Shown: positions 1-8,229 of the stretch, in pieces
Numbering within the stretch: position 1 is the first letter of the stretch
How the letters are laid out: the number at the start of each line of letters is the position of its first letter
From: Nitrospirales bacterium
GTDB lineage: Bacteria > Nitrospirota > Nitrospiria > Nitrospirales > UBA8639
Direction: 5' to 3'
Assembly: GCA_022825885.1 (NCBI GenBank)
Contig: JAJDVY010000003.1
Coordinates: 1-64,000 of the forward strand
DNA: 64,000 nt
Notes under the pieces: model-generated
The model's database searches: none
Seen by the model: the letters and a program-made list of their open reading frames with translations, nothing else
What the model was told of the DNA's origin: nothing
Made by a program: the position numbers and the translations under genes

Positions 1-338
1 GCTCGAACGTTGGAGACAGGACTACAACACCGCTCGGCCGCCCTCGGCGCTCGGCAATTTGACGCCGAGGGCCTTCGCGCGCCAAGCTCACGAGGCCAGA
101 AAAATCGCATAGAAACTGGACCAACTTCGGGGGCAGGACCAATAAGACAGCGGTTTCTCACTCGGCTTGGACTGGCATTGCGGGGCAGCGCCTGCAATTC
201 CCGCTGCGCCTCCATCCGGTCTTCCAATGAAGACCCAGGATTTCGGATAACTTCCTTTAAATTGGCTCGTTGGCGGGCGTGCCGCTTCACCACCTCTTTT
301 CGTTTTTCATTTTTAATGATGCAACTTTTTTTGGCCAT
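1..338 (-). pseudogene. rpsN: Ribosomal protein S14-like gene, 3' part disrupted, runs off left edge
   Basis: The ATG at 338 follows a strong AAGGAAGG ribosome-binding site. The first 60 or so residues read like zinc-independent long-form S14 (start MAKKS, basic helix, then [14 protein letters not shown]). The usual continuation TGRPRG...LSR...LREL...GVTKASW is not found in frame. Scraps of it (RPRS-like, then [10 protein letters not shown]) appear in the other two frames, which suggests one or more frameshifts. The original frame stays open past base 1, so the 3' end is not visible. It is either a decaying paralogue, with the working S14 in the ribosomal operon, or an assembly error at the contig edge. 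The identity of the N-terminal half is fairly secure; the broken state is inference. Confidence 0.55.
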
Positions 339-635
339 AGGACCTTCCTTGCCTCAAGGTGTGAAGTTTTCTCCATGTCCTCTTTTTGGATGAATCATCG
401 CCTTGGGGCATTCATCCACCAACAGTGAAAGATGAGTTGAAAATGATTTGAAACGCCAACTGATGGCTAGCATGCCAGCGATTACTTCTGCTGCCTCGGC
501 TTATACCAAGACACTTCGCTTTCATGAATAACTTTTCAATGAACGTCAGAAACCATTAAATGAAACTGTGTTTTTCCGGGGACGAGTGTGTGACGAAGAG
601 GAAAGGTCGAACAAAGAAATGTGGGAGTATGGGCG
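339..635. other. Intergenic stretch without recognised gene
   Basis: It holds the S14-like gene's ribosome-binding site at its left end. I see no convincing coding frame, RNA gene or repeat in the rest. Confidence 0.4.
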
Positions 636-845
636 TTACCAAGGAAGCAGCTGACGACGGAGCGCGCGGGGTTGGCTGTGACTGACGCGTATCTCTTGGG
701 TATTGGTTAAGGTAACAAGACACCAACCGTCAGGCATTTGGGCGAGCTTACAGATCGCATCCACGTCTCGATAGCGTCGTGCGATGCGAAAGGCTCTCGT
801 GATCTGGTGAAGGGTGCGCTCAGCAGCAGGCGCAACCCCCACCAT
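636..845 (-). pseudogene. Remnant of a LytTR DNA-binding domain
   Basis: The last 45 or so residues (from about FRIARR to the stop) align with the C-terminal end of the LytTR response regulator encoded at 28565-29371. Both share the block LVTLTNTQ-IRVS and then a Q-RxLRxxLL tail. The upstream part, including the start, overlaps the FmdB-like gene and shows no receiver domain. The piece therefore looks like the 3' stump of a LytTR regulator that lost its front. A free-standing mini-LytTR protein is less likely because the domain itself is incomplete. It ends just after a good match to the domain end, so the stop may be the ancestral one. Confidence 0.45.
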
Positions 846-1047
846 TCGACGTGCAGCCTCTCGTCCCAGTGAGCATCACATTGCCGCTTCCGAAAAGACG
901 ACGGACGGGCGTTTCTGGTGGTGTGTCACCAGGTTTTTGGTTTGCCAGCGCACACAGTTCTCCCCAAGTAGCCAGCGTTTCTTTGATGCTGTGACGAACG
1001 GTAAGCGTCGTTTCATTGGCGTCGCAATGATAGTCGTATGTAATCAT
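820..1047 (-). CDS. FmdB-like small protein with degenerate zinc ribbon
   Basis: A 75-residue protein starting MITYDYHC, the usual opening of the FmdB family of small zinc-ribbon putative regulators. A VRRLFGSGNVMLTG segment then matches the family's C-terminal half. The start at 1047 has a GAGAGG ribosome-binding site at good spacing. The two CXXC knuckles expected in the family are mostly missing: only scattered cysteines remain and the tail is GGGCACC. Metal binding, if any, would have to use that tail. The family role is poorly known (putative transcription or amidase regulation). It stands alone on the minus strand. Confidence 0.6.
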   Translation of the reverse strand: MITYDYHCDANETTLTVRHSIKETLATWGELCALANQKPGDTPPETPVRRLFGSGNVMLTGTRGCTSNGGGCACC

Positions 1048-1299
1048 ATGTGAACCTCTCTAGTCTGAATTTTAGTAGGTTACCGCATACTCAAAAAGGT
1101 CTTTTACAATTCTTACTCCCAGGCTCAGGCCTACAGTGCGGCATTATAATACCACGTCAGAAAGCCGACAAGAGGACTCTCCTCTCAGATCAATCGAATC
1201 GCTGGAACCACTCGACGATTCGCGACTGTTGTGGCTCGCCGTATAGGGCCACTCCCCCTCCCCGCGCTCGCGGCCAGCGGTAGCAGGTTAAAAAAAGAC

Positions 1300-1331
1300 T
1301 TGACTCTGTACCAAGGTACGGAGTGTATACT
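1300..1331 (+). promoter_or_regulatory. MerR-type promoter with palindromic operator
   Basis: TTGACT (1300-1305) and TATACT (1326-1331) are separated by 20 bases, the stretched spacing typical of promoters activated by MerR proteins through DNA untwisting. The spacer carries ACTCTGTACC-AA-GGTACGGAGT, an inverted repeat with 9 of 10 arm positions paired. The layout resembles both mer operators (GTAC-N4-GTAC) and the CadR/PbrR/ZntR class (ACTCT...GAGTGTA). Transcription would start at or next to the merR ATG at 1338, so the message is probably leaderless or starts translation at 1362. Confidence 0.85.
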
Positions 1332-1337
1332 CCGGAT

Positions 1338-1772
1338 ATGAAAAAGATCGATAAAGAACTGATGACGATTGGAACCTTAGCCAACGCAGCCGGGGTTGGG
1401 GTAGAGACGGTCCGCTTTTATCACAGGAGGGGTCTTCTGGAAAAGCCATCTCGAACGTCAGGTTTTCGAAAGTACTCGGAATCTGATGTGCGGACAATCA
1501 AGTTTGTCAAGAGAGTTCAGGCGCTTGGATTCTCTCTCAAGGACGTTCAGGATCTCCTGGACCTTGCTCTTTGTTCCCGAGAAACACGACCCTTTATTGC
1601 AAAAACTTGTAACGAGAAGATCGGGCAAATTGAACAGAAGATAGCCGACCTGAAAAGGATGGTGGAAATGCTCCGCGAGTTTTCCCTGATCTGTGGAAGT
1701 GAAGCGTCGAATGATTCTGAATGCAGGCTCCTGGATTGCTTTGAAAACAATTGGGAGTGCTGCGAAAAATGA
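1338..1772 (+). CDS. merR: MerR-family thiophilic metal sensor
   Basis: A 144-residue transcription factor with an N-terminal winged helix (TIGTLANAAGVGVETVRFYH), a recognition wing ending FRKYSESD, a long dimerisation helix and a cysteine-rich tail. Cys79, Cys119 and Cys129 sit close to where Hg(II)-MerR, CadR and PbrR carry their three metal-binding cysteines, with a five-residue insertion after the first. Three more cysteines lie at the very end. It would repress and, when metal-loaded, activate the promoter overlapping its own start. The downstream metallothionein-like gene begins 13 bases after the stop, so they form one unit. No mercuric reductase or efflux gene follows. Hg, Cd, Pb or Zn are all possible ligands. 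ATG 1338 is chosen because a longer frame would run into the -10 box; 1362 is an alternative. Confidence 0.85.
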   Translation: MKKIDKELMTIGTLANAAGVGVETVRFYHRRGLLEKPSRTSGFRKYSESDVRTIKFVKRVQALGFSLKDVQDLLDLALCSRETRPFIAKTCNEKIGQIEQKIADLKRMVEMLREFSLICGSEASNDSECRLLDCFENNWECCEK

Positions 1773-1785
1773 GGAGGAGAACGCC

Positions 1786-1941
1786 ATGAACGATTCCTGT
1801 GGATGCTGCAAAAATGGCAAGTGTGCTTGTAAGACAACGGCATGTGGCTGCTGTTGTGGAACTGAAGTTTGTCGCTGCGATGCGTCATGCGCATGCGGTG
1901 ATTGCTGTAGCGGGTGCTGCAAGACCTCGGGCCGTCTTTAA
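1786..1941 (+). CDS. Metallothionein-like cysteine-rich protein
   Basis: A 51-residue protein with 17 cysteines arranged as CGCC, CAC, CGCCC, CRC, CACGDCC and SGCC clusters, no aromatic residues and no signal peptide. This composition is that of a metallothionein, a cytoplasmic buffer that binds soft metals in thiolate clusters. The sequence does not match the SmtA zinc-finger-like fold, which has histidines and aromatics, so it is a distinct type. GAGGAGGA at 1770 provides a strong ribosome-binding site for ATG 1786; a longer frame beginning at 1693 would overlap merR and is rejected. Being the only cargo of a metal-sensing MerR operon supports a detoxification role. Confidence 0.75.
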   Translation: MNDSCGCCKNGKCACKTTACGCCCGTEVCRCDASCACGDCCSGCCKTSGRL

Positions 1942-2074
1942 CTGCAACCGAGTCTCAATCTGACGTGGAGGCCATTACTTTGCGAGCATGGCAAGCCTTG
2001 AAGCGGCCCCATATCCTGCTTTGGCAATTGCATGGAATCTGACGTGTCGCGTTTTCATCCGCACATCGGAAACC

Positions 2075-2389
2075 TCAGTGCTTGCGAGGTAAAGGCTCTC
2101 CATGCGACCGGCAATCATGCCCACAGCCTTGTATGCCCAACCCGCCACCGTAAATGTTTTTGAGCGTGGGAGGAGGAGCGGCCGAGCCCGGTGGAGGATC
2201 CGATGACGCCCGGCTTTGGGCCAGAACATCAGCCCCTGCCGAAAACACCGACGGGATCTTCTCCAACGGTGCCCCACATTCGCGACAGGCCGTCACCTCG
2301 GCATCATGCATGTTTTGCCAAAAGGCAAACCGCTTGGGACAAAACAGCGATTTCAAACAATATTCGGCTTGATATTCATAGATGGGCAT
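2075..2389 (-). CDS. FmdB-family zinc-ribbon protein
   Basis: 104 residues opening with MPIYEYQAEYC, the FmdB-type start. The second zinc knuckle is intact (CRECGAPLEKIPSVFS). The first is altered, with cysteines five residues apart (CLKSLFC) instead of CXXC. The C-terminal half is rich in proline and glycine and looks disordered. GGAGAAAGGG lies just ahead of the start at 2389. It could belong to the minus-strand run that begins upstream at 7760, 83 bases after the dihydroorotase stop. The function of the family is unsettled. Confidence 0.65.
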   Translation of the reverse strand: MPIYEYQAEYCLKSLFCPKRFAFWQNMHDAEVTACRECGAPLEKIPSVFSAGADVLAQSRASSDPPPGSAAPPPTLKNIYGGGLGIQGCGHDCRSHGEPLPRKH

Positions 2390-2472
2390 ACCCTTCCCTT
2401 TCTCCTTGCCCGATCAACACCAAGGCATGATCCGGTTCTTCCCGGTGGCACCCCCCTGCGGCATTGCTCACC

Positions 2473-3774
2473 TTATTCGTCTTTCGTTCTTTGAAACACC
2501 GTCACCCCGCCGACCAAGGTCCGGACAACCACACCGCGCAGTCGCCACCCAGCGAACGGGCTGTTCCGCCCCTTCGACCGAAATCGTTCCGGATCAACCG
2601 TCCATTCCATCCCGGGATCGATCACCACCATATCGGCCTGCACGCCGGCGGCCAACGTCCCGCACGATAGGCCAAGCAAACGGGCCGGGGCCGACGTCAG
2701 TTTTTCTATCATGGATTCCAGGGGCAACAGGCCCTCTTCTACCAGCCGAAGAGAAAGCCCTAAGGCCGTTTCAAGCCCGACGATGCCAAATGGAGCCTTG
2801 GACAATCCCCACTGCTTCTCATAGGCGGCATGCGGAGCATGATCGGTGGCTATGGCATCAATGGTACCATCCTGCAGCCCGTCGCGGACCGCCTGGACAT
2901 CCGCATTTCGACGGAGGGGAGGATTCATTTTCGCCAACGTGCCCTGCTCCCGCACCGCCTCTTCGGTCAACATGAAATGATGGGGGCAAGCTTCCGCAGT
3001 CACCCGAATTCCAGCGGCCTTGGCCATCCGGACGGCCTCGACGGCATTCGCCGTACTGATATGCGCAATATGCAGATGGCATTCCGTTGCCTTGGACAAC
3101 GCGATATCCCGTTCCACCATCTTGGATTCCGCTTCAGCAGGGATGCCCCGGACTCCCAAGAGACGAGAAAGAGGCCCCTCGGCCATACATCCGCACCCGG
3201 CCAATGAGAGATCTTCGCAATGATCGATCACCCGCAGATCCAAGGCCCGAGCCTCTACCATCGCCTGTCGCATAACGGCGTGCTCCATCACGGGACGACC
3301 GTCATCCGAAACAGCCACACATCCGGCCTCACGTAAGCCCCGAAGGTCTGCCGGCTCTTTCCCTTGTAATCCCTTGGTGATGGCCCCGATTGGACGTACG
3401 CGAACCAGCCCGGCAGCACGCACACGGTCGTGGATGGTCTCGGTCACAGCAGGGGAATCATTAACGGGATTGGTATTGGGCATGCAACAGACAGTCGTAA
3501 ACCCACCGGCAGCGGCTGCAGCAGTTCCAGTCGCGATGGTTTCTTTGTACTCATAACCCGGTTCCCGTAGATGGACGTGCAAGTCCACCAAACCTGGCGC
3601 CACAATCAACCCGTCGGCCTTGAAGTGGTCGGCATGTGAGGGAAGAGCCGTCTGTGGAGGCGTCACCTCAGTGATACGCCCTTGGCTGATCCAAACATCT
3701 CCCGCACCATTCCACCGTCCGGGGTCGATGACCCAACCGCCTGAGATGATGAATAAGTCGGCAGGATGGTTCAG
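2473..3774 (-). CDS. pyrC: Dihydroorotase
   Basis: Catalyses ring closure of carbamoyl-aspartate to dihydroorotate in pyrimidine synthesis. The amidohydrolase signature DLHVHLREPG supplies two metal-binding histidines. HCED, HIAHIST and the catalytic-aspartate block ATDHAPH follow, as in class I bacterial dihydroorotases, and the total of about 433 residues is normal. The metal-bridging lysine position is not obvious to me. The start is uncertain: the open frame extends into the ZIP gene, but homology begins near LNHPADLFII. I chose the CTG at 3774 behind GGGGGA; an upstream TTG overlapping the ZIP gene is possible. It follows the ZIP gene with 8 bases between, so it is co-transcribed with metal-handling genes. 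Confidence 0.85.
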   Translation of the reverse strand: MNHPADLFIISGGWVIDPGRWNGAGDVWISQGRITEVTPPQTALPSHADHFKADGLIVAPGLVDLHVHLREPGYEYKETIATGTAAAAAGGFTTVCCMPNTNPVNDSPAVTETIHDRVRAAGLVRVRPIGAITKGLQGKEPADLRGLREAGCVAVSDDGRPVMEHAVMRQAMVEARALDLRVIDHCEDLSLAGCGCMAEGPLSRLLGVRGIPAEAESKMVERDIALSKATECHLHIAHISTANAVEAVRMAKAAGIRVTAEACPHHFMLTEEAVREQGTLAKMNPPLRRNADVQAVRDGLQDGTIDAIATDHAPHAAYEKQWGLSKAPFGIVGLETALGLSLRLVEEGLLPLESMIEKLTSAPARLLGLSCGTLAAGVQADMVVIDPGMEWTVDPERFRSKGRNSPFAGWRLRGVVVRTLVGGVTVFQRTKDE

Positions 3775-3782
3775 GGATCCCC

Positions 3783-4577
3783 CTAGTGCGGGAGCATGGT
3801 CAGCATGCCGATGGTCGCCATGCCGGCTAACATCATGGCAAACGGCCAAGCCCCACTGGCCGCTCCATGTCGGCCATGTAAGTCGGGAACCAGATCGGCA
3901 AGACCGATGTACAAAAAACTGGCGGCGGCCAACATCAGGGCATAGGGCACGATCGGCTCCGCATAGGCCAAGCCCCCAAACGCCAACATCGCCCCTGCGA
4001 GGGTCGCCATGCCAGACAGGGTATTGGCCCAAAACGCCTGCCACTGAGAAAATCCGCTCGACAGCAGAATAGTGAAGTCACTCAACTCCTGAGGAATTTC
4101 ATGACCCAGAACCGCCAACGTCGTGACCAGACCCAGAGCAGGGGATACGACACAAGCCACGCCGATGGCAATGCCGTCGGCAAAGTTATGAACGGCATCG
4201 CCGACCAGGATCAATGTTCCGGCTTCCCGGCGAACCGTCGAGTCCTTCGCATGCCCGTGAGGCTCGAGATCAGCAGCCTCCCCGTGCGCATGACGCCAGA
4301 TCACCATCCATTCCAGAATAAAGAACAGGACCAGCCCCGCCAACAAAGCGATGCCCGCCTCATAAATCGAAATGCCTTCGAGTGCCTCGGGAAGCAGTCC
4401 GATGGTCGCGGTCGCCAGCATCGTGCCGGTCGCAAACCCCAAAAGATTCGGCATCATCCATTGCCGCCACCCATCCGGAATAAACAGAACCAGACCCGCA
4501 GGTAATAAAGCGCCCAGGCTGCCCAGTAATCCCATCAAGATGACAAACATCCATGTGGATTCTTGGGGCAGGCTCAC
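3783..4577 (-). CDS. ZIP-family metal transporter
   Basis: 264 residues with about eight hydrophobic segments, the ZIP signatures HNFADGIAIG in helix 4 and HEIPQELSD in helix 5, and a histidine-containing loop (HAHGEAADLEPHGH) between helices 3 and 4. ZIP carriers bring Zn(II) or other divalent metals into the cytoplasm; this one is of the ZupT/GufA type. The start is a GTG at 4577 with a weak ribosome-binding site. It lies between MoaB and dihydroorotase on the same strand, 63 and 8 bases away. Substrate specificity cannot be read from the sequence; zinc is the natural guess with a COG0523 GTPase in the same run. Confidence 0.85.
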   Translation of the reverse strand: MSLPQESTWMFVILMGLLGSLGALLPAGLVLFIPDGWRQWMMPNLLGFATGTMLATATIGLLPEALEGISIYEAGIALLAGLVLFFILEWMVIWRHAHGEAADLEPHGHAKDSTVRREAGTLILVGDAVHNFADGIAIGVACVVSPALGLVTTLAVLGHEIPQELSDFTILLSSGFSQWQAFWANTLSGMATLAGAMLAFGGLAYAEPIVPYALMLAAASFLYIGLADLVPDLHGRHGAASGAWPFAMMLAGMATIGMLTMLPH

Positions 4578-4640
4578 ACGTTTGGCCCGATCCGGTCAGG
4601 GCCACAGACCTGACCTTGATACAGCACCCTCTTCTCGGTA

Positions 4641-5219
4641 CTAGCCATGTCCATGGACCGGTGGCCGTTCATGTTTGACACGTGGCAATAATTCGGTGAG
4701 GTTGCAAGGGCGATGATCGATGTCGAGTTGGGGAAGGATGATCTGTTCCATGCCCAAACGGCAGGCTCCTGTCGACCCCGGCAGCAGAAACACAATGGTG
4801 TCGCCGCACACCCCGGCATCCGCCCGGGATTGAATGGTCGAGGTCCGGATTTCACGGTAACTCAGCCAGCGAAATAATTCACCGAAGCCTGGAATCGGCT
4901 TGGAAAACAGCGAACGGACGGCTTCCGGCGTCACATCCCGTTGGGTCACGCCGGTCCCGCCCGTCACGATTACGAATTCCACCGACGGGTCCGCCACCCA
5001 GGCGGCGATCGTTTCCCGAATGGTCTCATATTCATCCGGACACAGTTTGCGGTCGGCCACGCGATGCCCCGCCCGCATCAATCGATCAACAATGGTGGAT
5101 CCACTCGTATCCGTTTCGATCGTTCTGGAATCTGAGACCGTCAAGACCGCCACCGCCACACTGAGGCCGGCTCTTTTAAGGTCCGGCGTTTCCCCGGTTC
5201 CACCGTCTGCCTGATTCAT
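4641..5219 (-). CDS. moaB: MoaB/Mog-like molybdopterin adenylyltransferase family protein
   Basis: A 192-residue MoaB/MogA-fold protein. Visible motifs are VLTVSDSRT near the N-terminus, [11 protein letters not shown] (the molybdopterin-binding TGGTG loop), [10 protein letters not shown] and [14 protein letters not shown]. The family activates molybdopterin by adenylylation before molybdenum insertion. GAGGTGATGGA ahead of ATG 5219 is a good ribosome-binding site. The small gene at 5229 ends 9 bases upstream. A second member, about equally close to the family, is at 33993-34532, so the two may have split roles. Its place among zinc-type metal genes is unusual. Confidence 0.85.
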   Translation of the reverse strand: MNQADGGTGETPDLKRAGLSVAVAVLTVSDSRTIETDTSGSTIVDRLMRAGHRVADRKLCPDEYETIRETIAAWVADPSVEFVIVTGGTGVTQRDVTPEAVRSLFSKPIPGFGELFRWLSYREIRTSTIQSRADAGVCGDTIVFLLPGSTGACRLGMEQIILPQLDIDHRPCNLTELLPRVKHERPPVHGHG

Positions 5220-5228
5220 TCCATCACC

Positions 5229-5426
5229 TCATGGTTCGATAATATAATCATCCGTGTGCTGACTCCGCCGTTCTCTCCGAATGACACGCGCCGGACGGCC
5301 GGAATCCAGATACCCGCCAAACTCTTTGGGCCACCTGTACATCCGGGCATGGGCTTCCCGAACCAGCCGTCGCGCCTCGGGGTCGTCGGTCAGCTTCGGG
5401 CCGTTTGCTGTTGTTGCATCAGGCAC
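5229..5426 (-). CDS. Small protein, possibly truncated DUF3386-like
   Basis: 65 residues beginning at GTG 5426 with an AGGAG 13 bases ahead. The stretch DPEARRLVREAHARMYRWPKEF looks like the N-terminal helix of DUF3386 proteins of cyanobacteria and Nitrospira, which are normally about 200 residues. After GGYLDSG the resemblance ends and the tail is strongly basic. It could be a 5' stub of such a gene or an independent small protein. Tight packing (17 bases after the previous gene, 9 before moaB) argues it is still translated. No function can be given. Confidence 0.45.
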   Translation of the reverse strand: MPDATTANGPKLTDDPEARRLVREAHARMYRWPKEFGGYLDSGRPARVIRRERRSQHTDDYIIEP

Positions 5427-5443
5427 GCCGTTTCCCGCTTCTC

Positions 5444-5737
5444 CTATACATCGTGTTTTCTATCATGATGATGTTCCCCATCCAGCGCCATGATTTGCAC
5501 ATCCTGTTGCGTCACCTCATCCGCCGTTTTATGAATCTTGAACTGGGTCGTCTTTCCCGGCCCTTCCAAAAGCGCAATGACCGTTTCAATGGGCGGACAA
5601 CCCGGCTCCCGGCACTCCAATTCGGTCACCATGACCGTGGTCTCTTCCGGCAAAGACCAAGCCGAACGAGCCCAGGATTTGATGCGATCCACCTGATCCG
5701 GATCAATGCGTCGGCGCGCCCCAAATAAATTCATCAT
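5444..5737 (-). CDS. Conserved small protein of unknown function
   Basis: 97 residues, soluble. The core TVMVTELECREPGCPPIETV followed by ALLEGPGKTTQFKIHK looks like a compact alpha-beta domain with a CX4C pair. I recall similar proteins next to COG0523 GTPases in other bacteria, but cannot name the family. The tail HHHDRKHD is histidine-rich and could bind metal. Its ATGATG start overlaps the WD40 stop codon and carries GGAGGAG, so translation is coupled to the gene before it. The role is probably linked to the metal-handling run. Confidence 0.6.
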   Translation of the reverse strand: MMNLFGARRRIDPDQVDRIKSWARSAWSLPEETTVMVTELECREPGCPPIETVIALLEGPGKTTQFKIHKTADEVTQQDVQIMALDGEHHHDRKHDV

Positions 5738-6801
5738 CGCTCCTCCACACCTTCCACGGTAAAGAGCACCACCGTTCCGTCATCGGCTCCCGCCGCCAGA
5801 CAGACATCGGTCGGACTCCAGGCCACACAGGACAACCCTCCCGACACACGTAGTTCCTGACTCACCCTCGGCTTCGCCTTCCCGGGCTCCCACAAGCAGA
5901 GCAACCCGTCCTCTCCTACCGTAGCCACCACCCGCTGACGAGGGTGACAGGCAATTGCTTGAATCCACCCCAGATGGCCGTTCAAAAGCCGACCACTGGA
6001 TCCTTCGAATTTTTGGGCTGACCACGTCACCAAATCAGGACCGGCTGCTGTCCACAAAGATTCTCCATAGGGATCGAAGACCACGTGCCCGACCTTGCAG
6101 GGATAACCGGCCATATGCCAGTTCTGCTCGGTTGAGAGACTCCATAAATGGACCGACCCGTCCAAATTTCCCGCGGCCAGATACTGCCCGTTCGAACTGA
6201 TTGATAACGACAGAAGTGCCCCATCATAGGGAAACGTATTCACAGGAGAATCCATCCCAACCTGCCACAGCGTCGCTCCTCCAAAACAGGAGGAAAAAAT
6301 TTGGCCCGGATACCCCTTTCGCCAACAAAGATCGGACACGGAACTCTTATGGGCAGAGGTCTCCCATTCCACAGAACACCCTCCCGACTCCGGCCACTTC
6401 AGGATCTGCAGGGTTTTTCCCGCGGTCATCGCCAACCGTTCGCCGCCGGACTCCCACGCCAGATGTTCCACCCAGCCCCTTCCATCTCCAACCGGAACCA
6501 CGGCACGCTCTTCTCCGGAACCGACGTCCCACACGCGCACCATTCCGTCTTCTCCGGCAGTTGCGAGAATTTTTCCTCCGGGATGCCATCCCTCCGCCAA
6601 TACCGCGCCTTGATGGTTCGGGTTGCGGAAGACACACCGCTGGGATCCCACATGCCACACCGCAACCTGGCCGCTCGCATCCGCAGCCGCCAATCGGCTG
6701 CCGTCCGGCGAAAACATGACGGCATGGATGTAGTCATCCAATGAAAACGTCCCGATCGGCCGCAGTCGAACTCCCGCCCGAGGCCGCACTAAACGAGGCA
6801 C
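5734..6801 (-). CDS. WD40-repeat protein
   Basis: 355 residues made of about seven WD40 blades, for example [49 protein letters not shown] and [14 protein letters not shown]. It should fold as a single seven-bladed propeller, a protein-docking platform without catalysis. There is no signal peptide, so it is cytoplasmic. GTG 6801 lies inside the end of the GTPase gene (13-base overlap) with AAGGG ahead, so the two are translated together. A partner of the COG0523 metallochaperone is the likeliest role, by inference from the coupling. Confidence 0.8.
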   Translation of the reverse strand: MPRLVRPRAGVRLRPIGTFSLDDYIHAVMFSPDGSRLAAADASGQVAVWHVGSQRCVFRNPNHQGAVLAEGWHPGGKILATAGEDGMVRVWDVGSGEERAVVPVGDGRGWVEHLAWESGGERLAMTAGKTLQILKWPESGGCSVEWETSAHKSSVSDLCWRKGYPGQIFSSCFGGATLWQVGMDSPVNTFPYDGALLSLSISSNGQYLAAGNLDGSVHLWSLSTEQNWHMAGYPCKVGHVVFDPYGESLWTAAGPDLVTWSAQKFEGSSGRLLNGHLGWIQAIACHPRQRVVATVGEDGLLCLWEPGKAKPRVSQELRVSGGLSCVAWSPTDVCLAAGADDGTVVLFTVEGVEER

Positions 6802-7760
6802 AATCGAAACCCTTCGACGAGCCGGTCACGATCGAGGTTGCGGCCGATGAACACCAATTGGTTCCCCCTCGGCTCCGTGGCCCGCCATGGCCTATCAGGG
6901 CGGCCGTCGAACAACATGTGCACGCCTTGAAAGACAAAACGTTCATCCCGTCCCTTCACATCCAGGATACCCTTCATGCGAAAAATGTCGGTACCCATGC
7001 CCGACAGCACGTCCCGAAGCCAATCATTCATCCGAGCCTCATCCACCTGCCCTGGTTCGGCAATCGACACGGAGTAGACCGACGGATCATGCTCGTGGGC
7101 TTCCTCGCCTAAAAAGTTCGGGTCGATTTCCAGTTTCCGGCCCAGATCAAACGCCCCCACATTCAACAGGTGTTCGATTTCCAACCGGGCATCACGGGTC
7201 CGGTAGATTTTGGTCATGGGATTGATGGCCCGCACGCGGGCCTCCAGCCGCTCCACTTCCCCTTCGTCAACCAGATCGATTTTATTCAGGAGAATCACGT
7301 CCGCAAATGCGATCTGCTCTTTGGCTTCGGGACTGGTGTCCAGATGCTCCCAGATATGCTTGGCATCCACCACCGTCACAATGGCATCCAGCATCAACCG
7401 GCGCTTCATGTCATCGTCCACAAAAAAGGTTTGTGCAACGGGTGCCGGATCGGCCAGCCCCGTGGTCTCGATGACCATATAGTCGAATCGCTCTTTCCGC
7501 TTGAGCAAATTGGAAATTATCCGGATCAGGTCTCCGCGAACGGTACAGCAGATGCACCCATTGTTCATTTCAAAGATTTCTTCGTCCGCCCCCACCACGA
7601 GTTGATTATCAATGCCGACTTCACCGAATTCATTCACAATCACCGCCACCCGTTTCCCGTGTTCGGTGGTCAGAATACGATTCAACAAGGTTGTCTTGCC
7701 CGCACCAAGGAATCCCGTCAACACGGTGACCGGGACTTGAGCCCGCTCTTCGACTGTCAT
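6789..7760 (-). CDS. COG0523 (CobW/ZNG1-type) metallochaperone GTPase
   Basis: 323 residues. Walker [10 protein letters not shown], the metal-binding CXCC motif in [12 protein letters not shown], an ETTGLADP switch motif, the base-specificity motif LNKIDLV and a C-terminal CobW_C domain with RMKGILD are all present. COG0523 proteins insert zinc, cobalt or other metals into client enzymes using GTP. ATG 7760 with AAAGGGG is preferred to the 24-base longer start. It is first in a seven-gene minus-strand run that also has a ZIP importer and dihydroorotase, a zinc enzyme known in other genomes as a COG0523 neighbour. I found no Zur-type operator upstream, so zinc control is only a guess. Confidence 0.88.
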   Translation of the reverse strand: MTVEERAQVPVTVLTGFLGAGKTTLLNRILTTEHGKRVAVIVNEFGEVGIDNQLVVGADEEIFEMNNGCICCTVRGDLIRIISNLLKRKERFDYMVIETTGLADPAPVAQTFFVDDDMKRRLMLDAIVTVVDAKHIWEHLDTSPEAKEQIAFADVILLNKIDLVDEGEVERLEARVRAINPMTKIYRTRDARLEIEHLLNVGAFDLGRKLEIDPNFLGEEAHEHDPSVYSVSIAEPGQVDEARMNDWLRDVLSGMGTDIFRMKGILDVKGRDERFVFQGVHMLFDGRPDRPWRATEPRGNQLVFIGRNLDRDRLVEGFRLCLV

Positions 7761-7996
7761 ACTTGCCCCTTTCTGTTCGAACATTTTCCCAGCGTGACCG
7801 ATCCTGCTTCTCCCTGCCTCCGGAATGGTCGGTCCGTGCGATTCCTAAAACTTTTACTACCCATGACATGAATCGCTTCGGAACTGAAACAAACTGGCTG
7901 GTCAAACTTAGCCGAATACACGAAAACGGCAACGAAATTTCCATGAATGGTCGAATTCTTCCCTCGATCTTCCTCAATACGGCTATGAAGCAGTCC

Positions 7997-8140
7997 AAGA
8001 ACCTCCGATTTATTGCCCTATCGGGCGCATGGCTGCGTTGTGTCCTCGCTCAACCCTCACCTATCTCTATGATAAGCCTCGGGTTTCGCTCCGGGACGCC
8101 TTGCCCTGCATCCCGCTAGGGCAATAAATCAGAGGTTCCT
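7997..8140. repeat. MITE-like element with 24-base terminal inverted repeats
   Basis: Left arm 7997-8020 and right arm 8117-8140 pair at 22 of 24 positions (core TAGGGCAATAAATC). The 96-base interior is GC-rich, itself partly symmetric (GGCGCATGGCTGCG ... GGGACGCCTTGCCC), and has no coding frame. This fits a non-autonomous mobile element or a large hairpin between the GTPase promoter region and the 3' end of the sigma-54 activator. No target duplication is obvious. Confidence 0.6.
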
Positions 8141-8229
8141 TTATTCTGTGTTTTCTTATTCTGGCTGCAAACAGGGGAACGTGTGAGCCCAAGAGAATGA
8201 ATGAGACAGGAGAAGATATCTATTGCAAG

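Noticed and set aside
10-393. Plus-strand open frame of 127 codons at the left edge
   Set aside because: It is the shadow of the minus-strand S14-like gene, whose ribosome-binding site and conserved motifs decide the strand.
7761-7996. Zur operator upstream of the COG0523 gene
   Set aside because: No symmetric GTTATAA-type site is visible; only loose AT-rich words.
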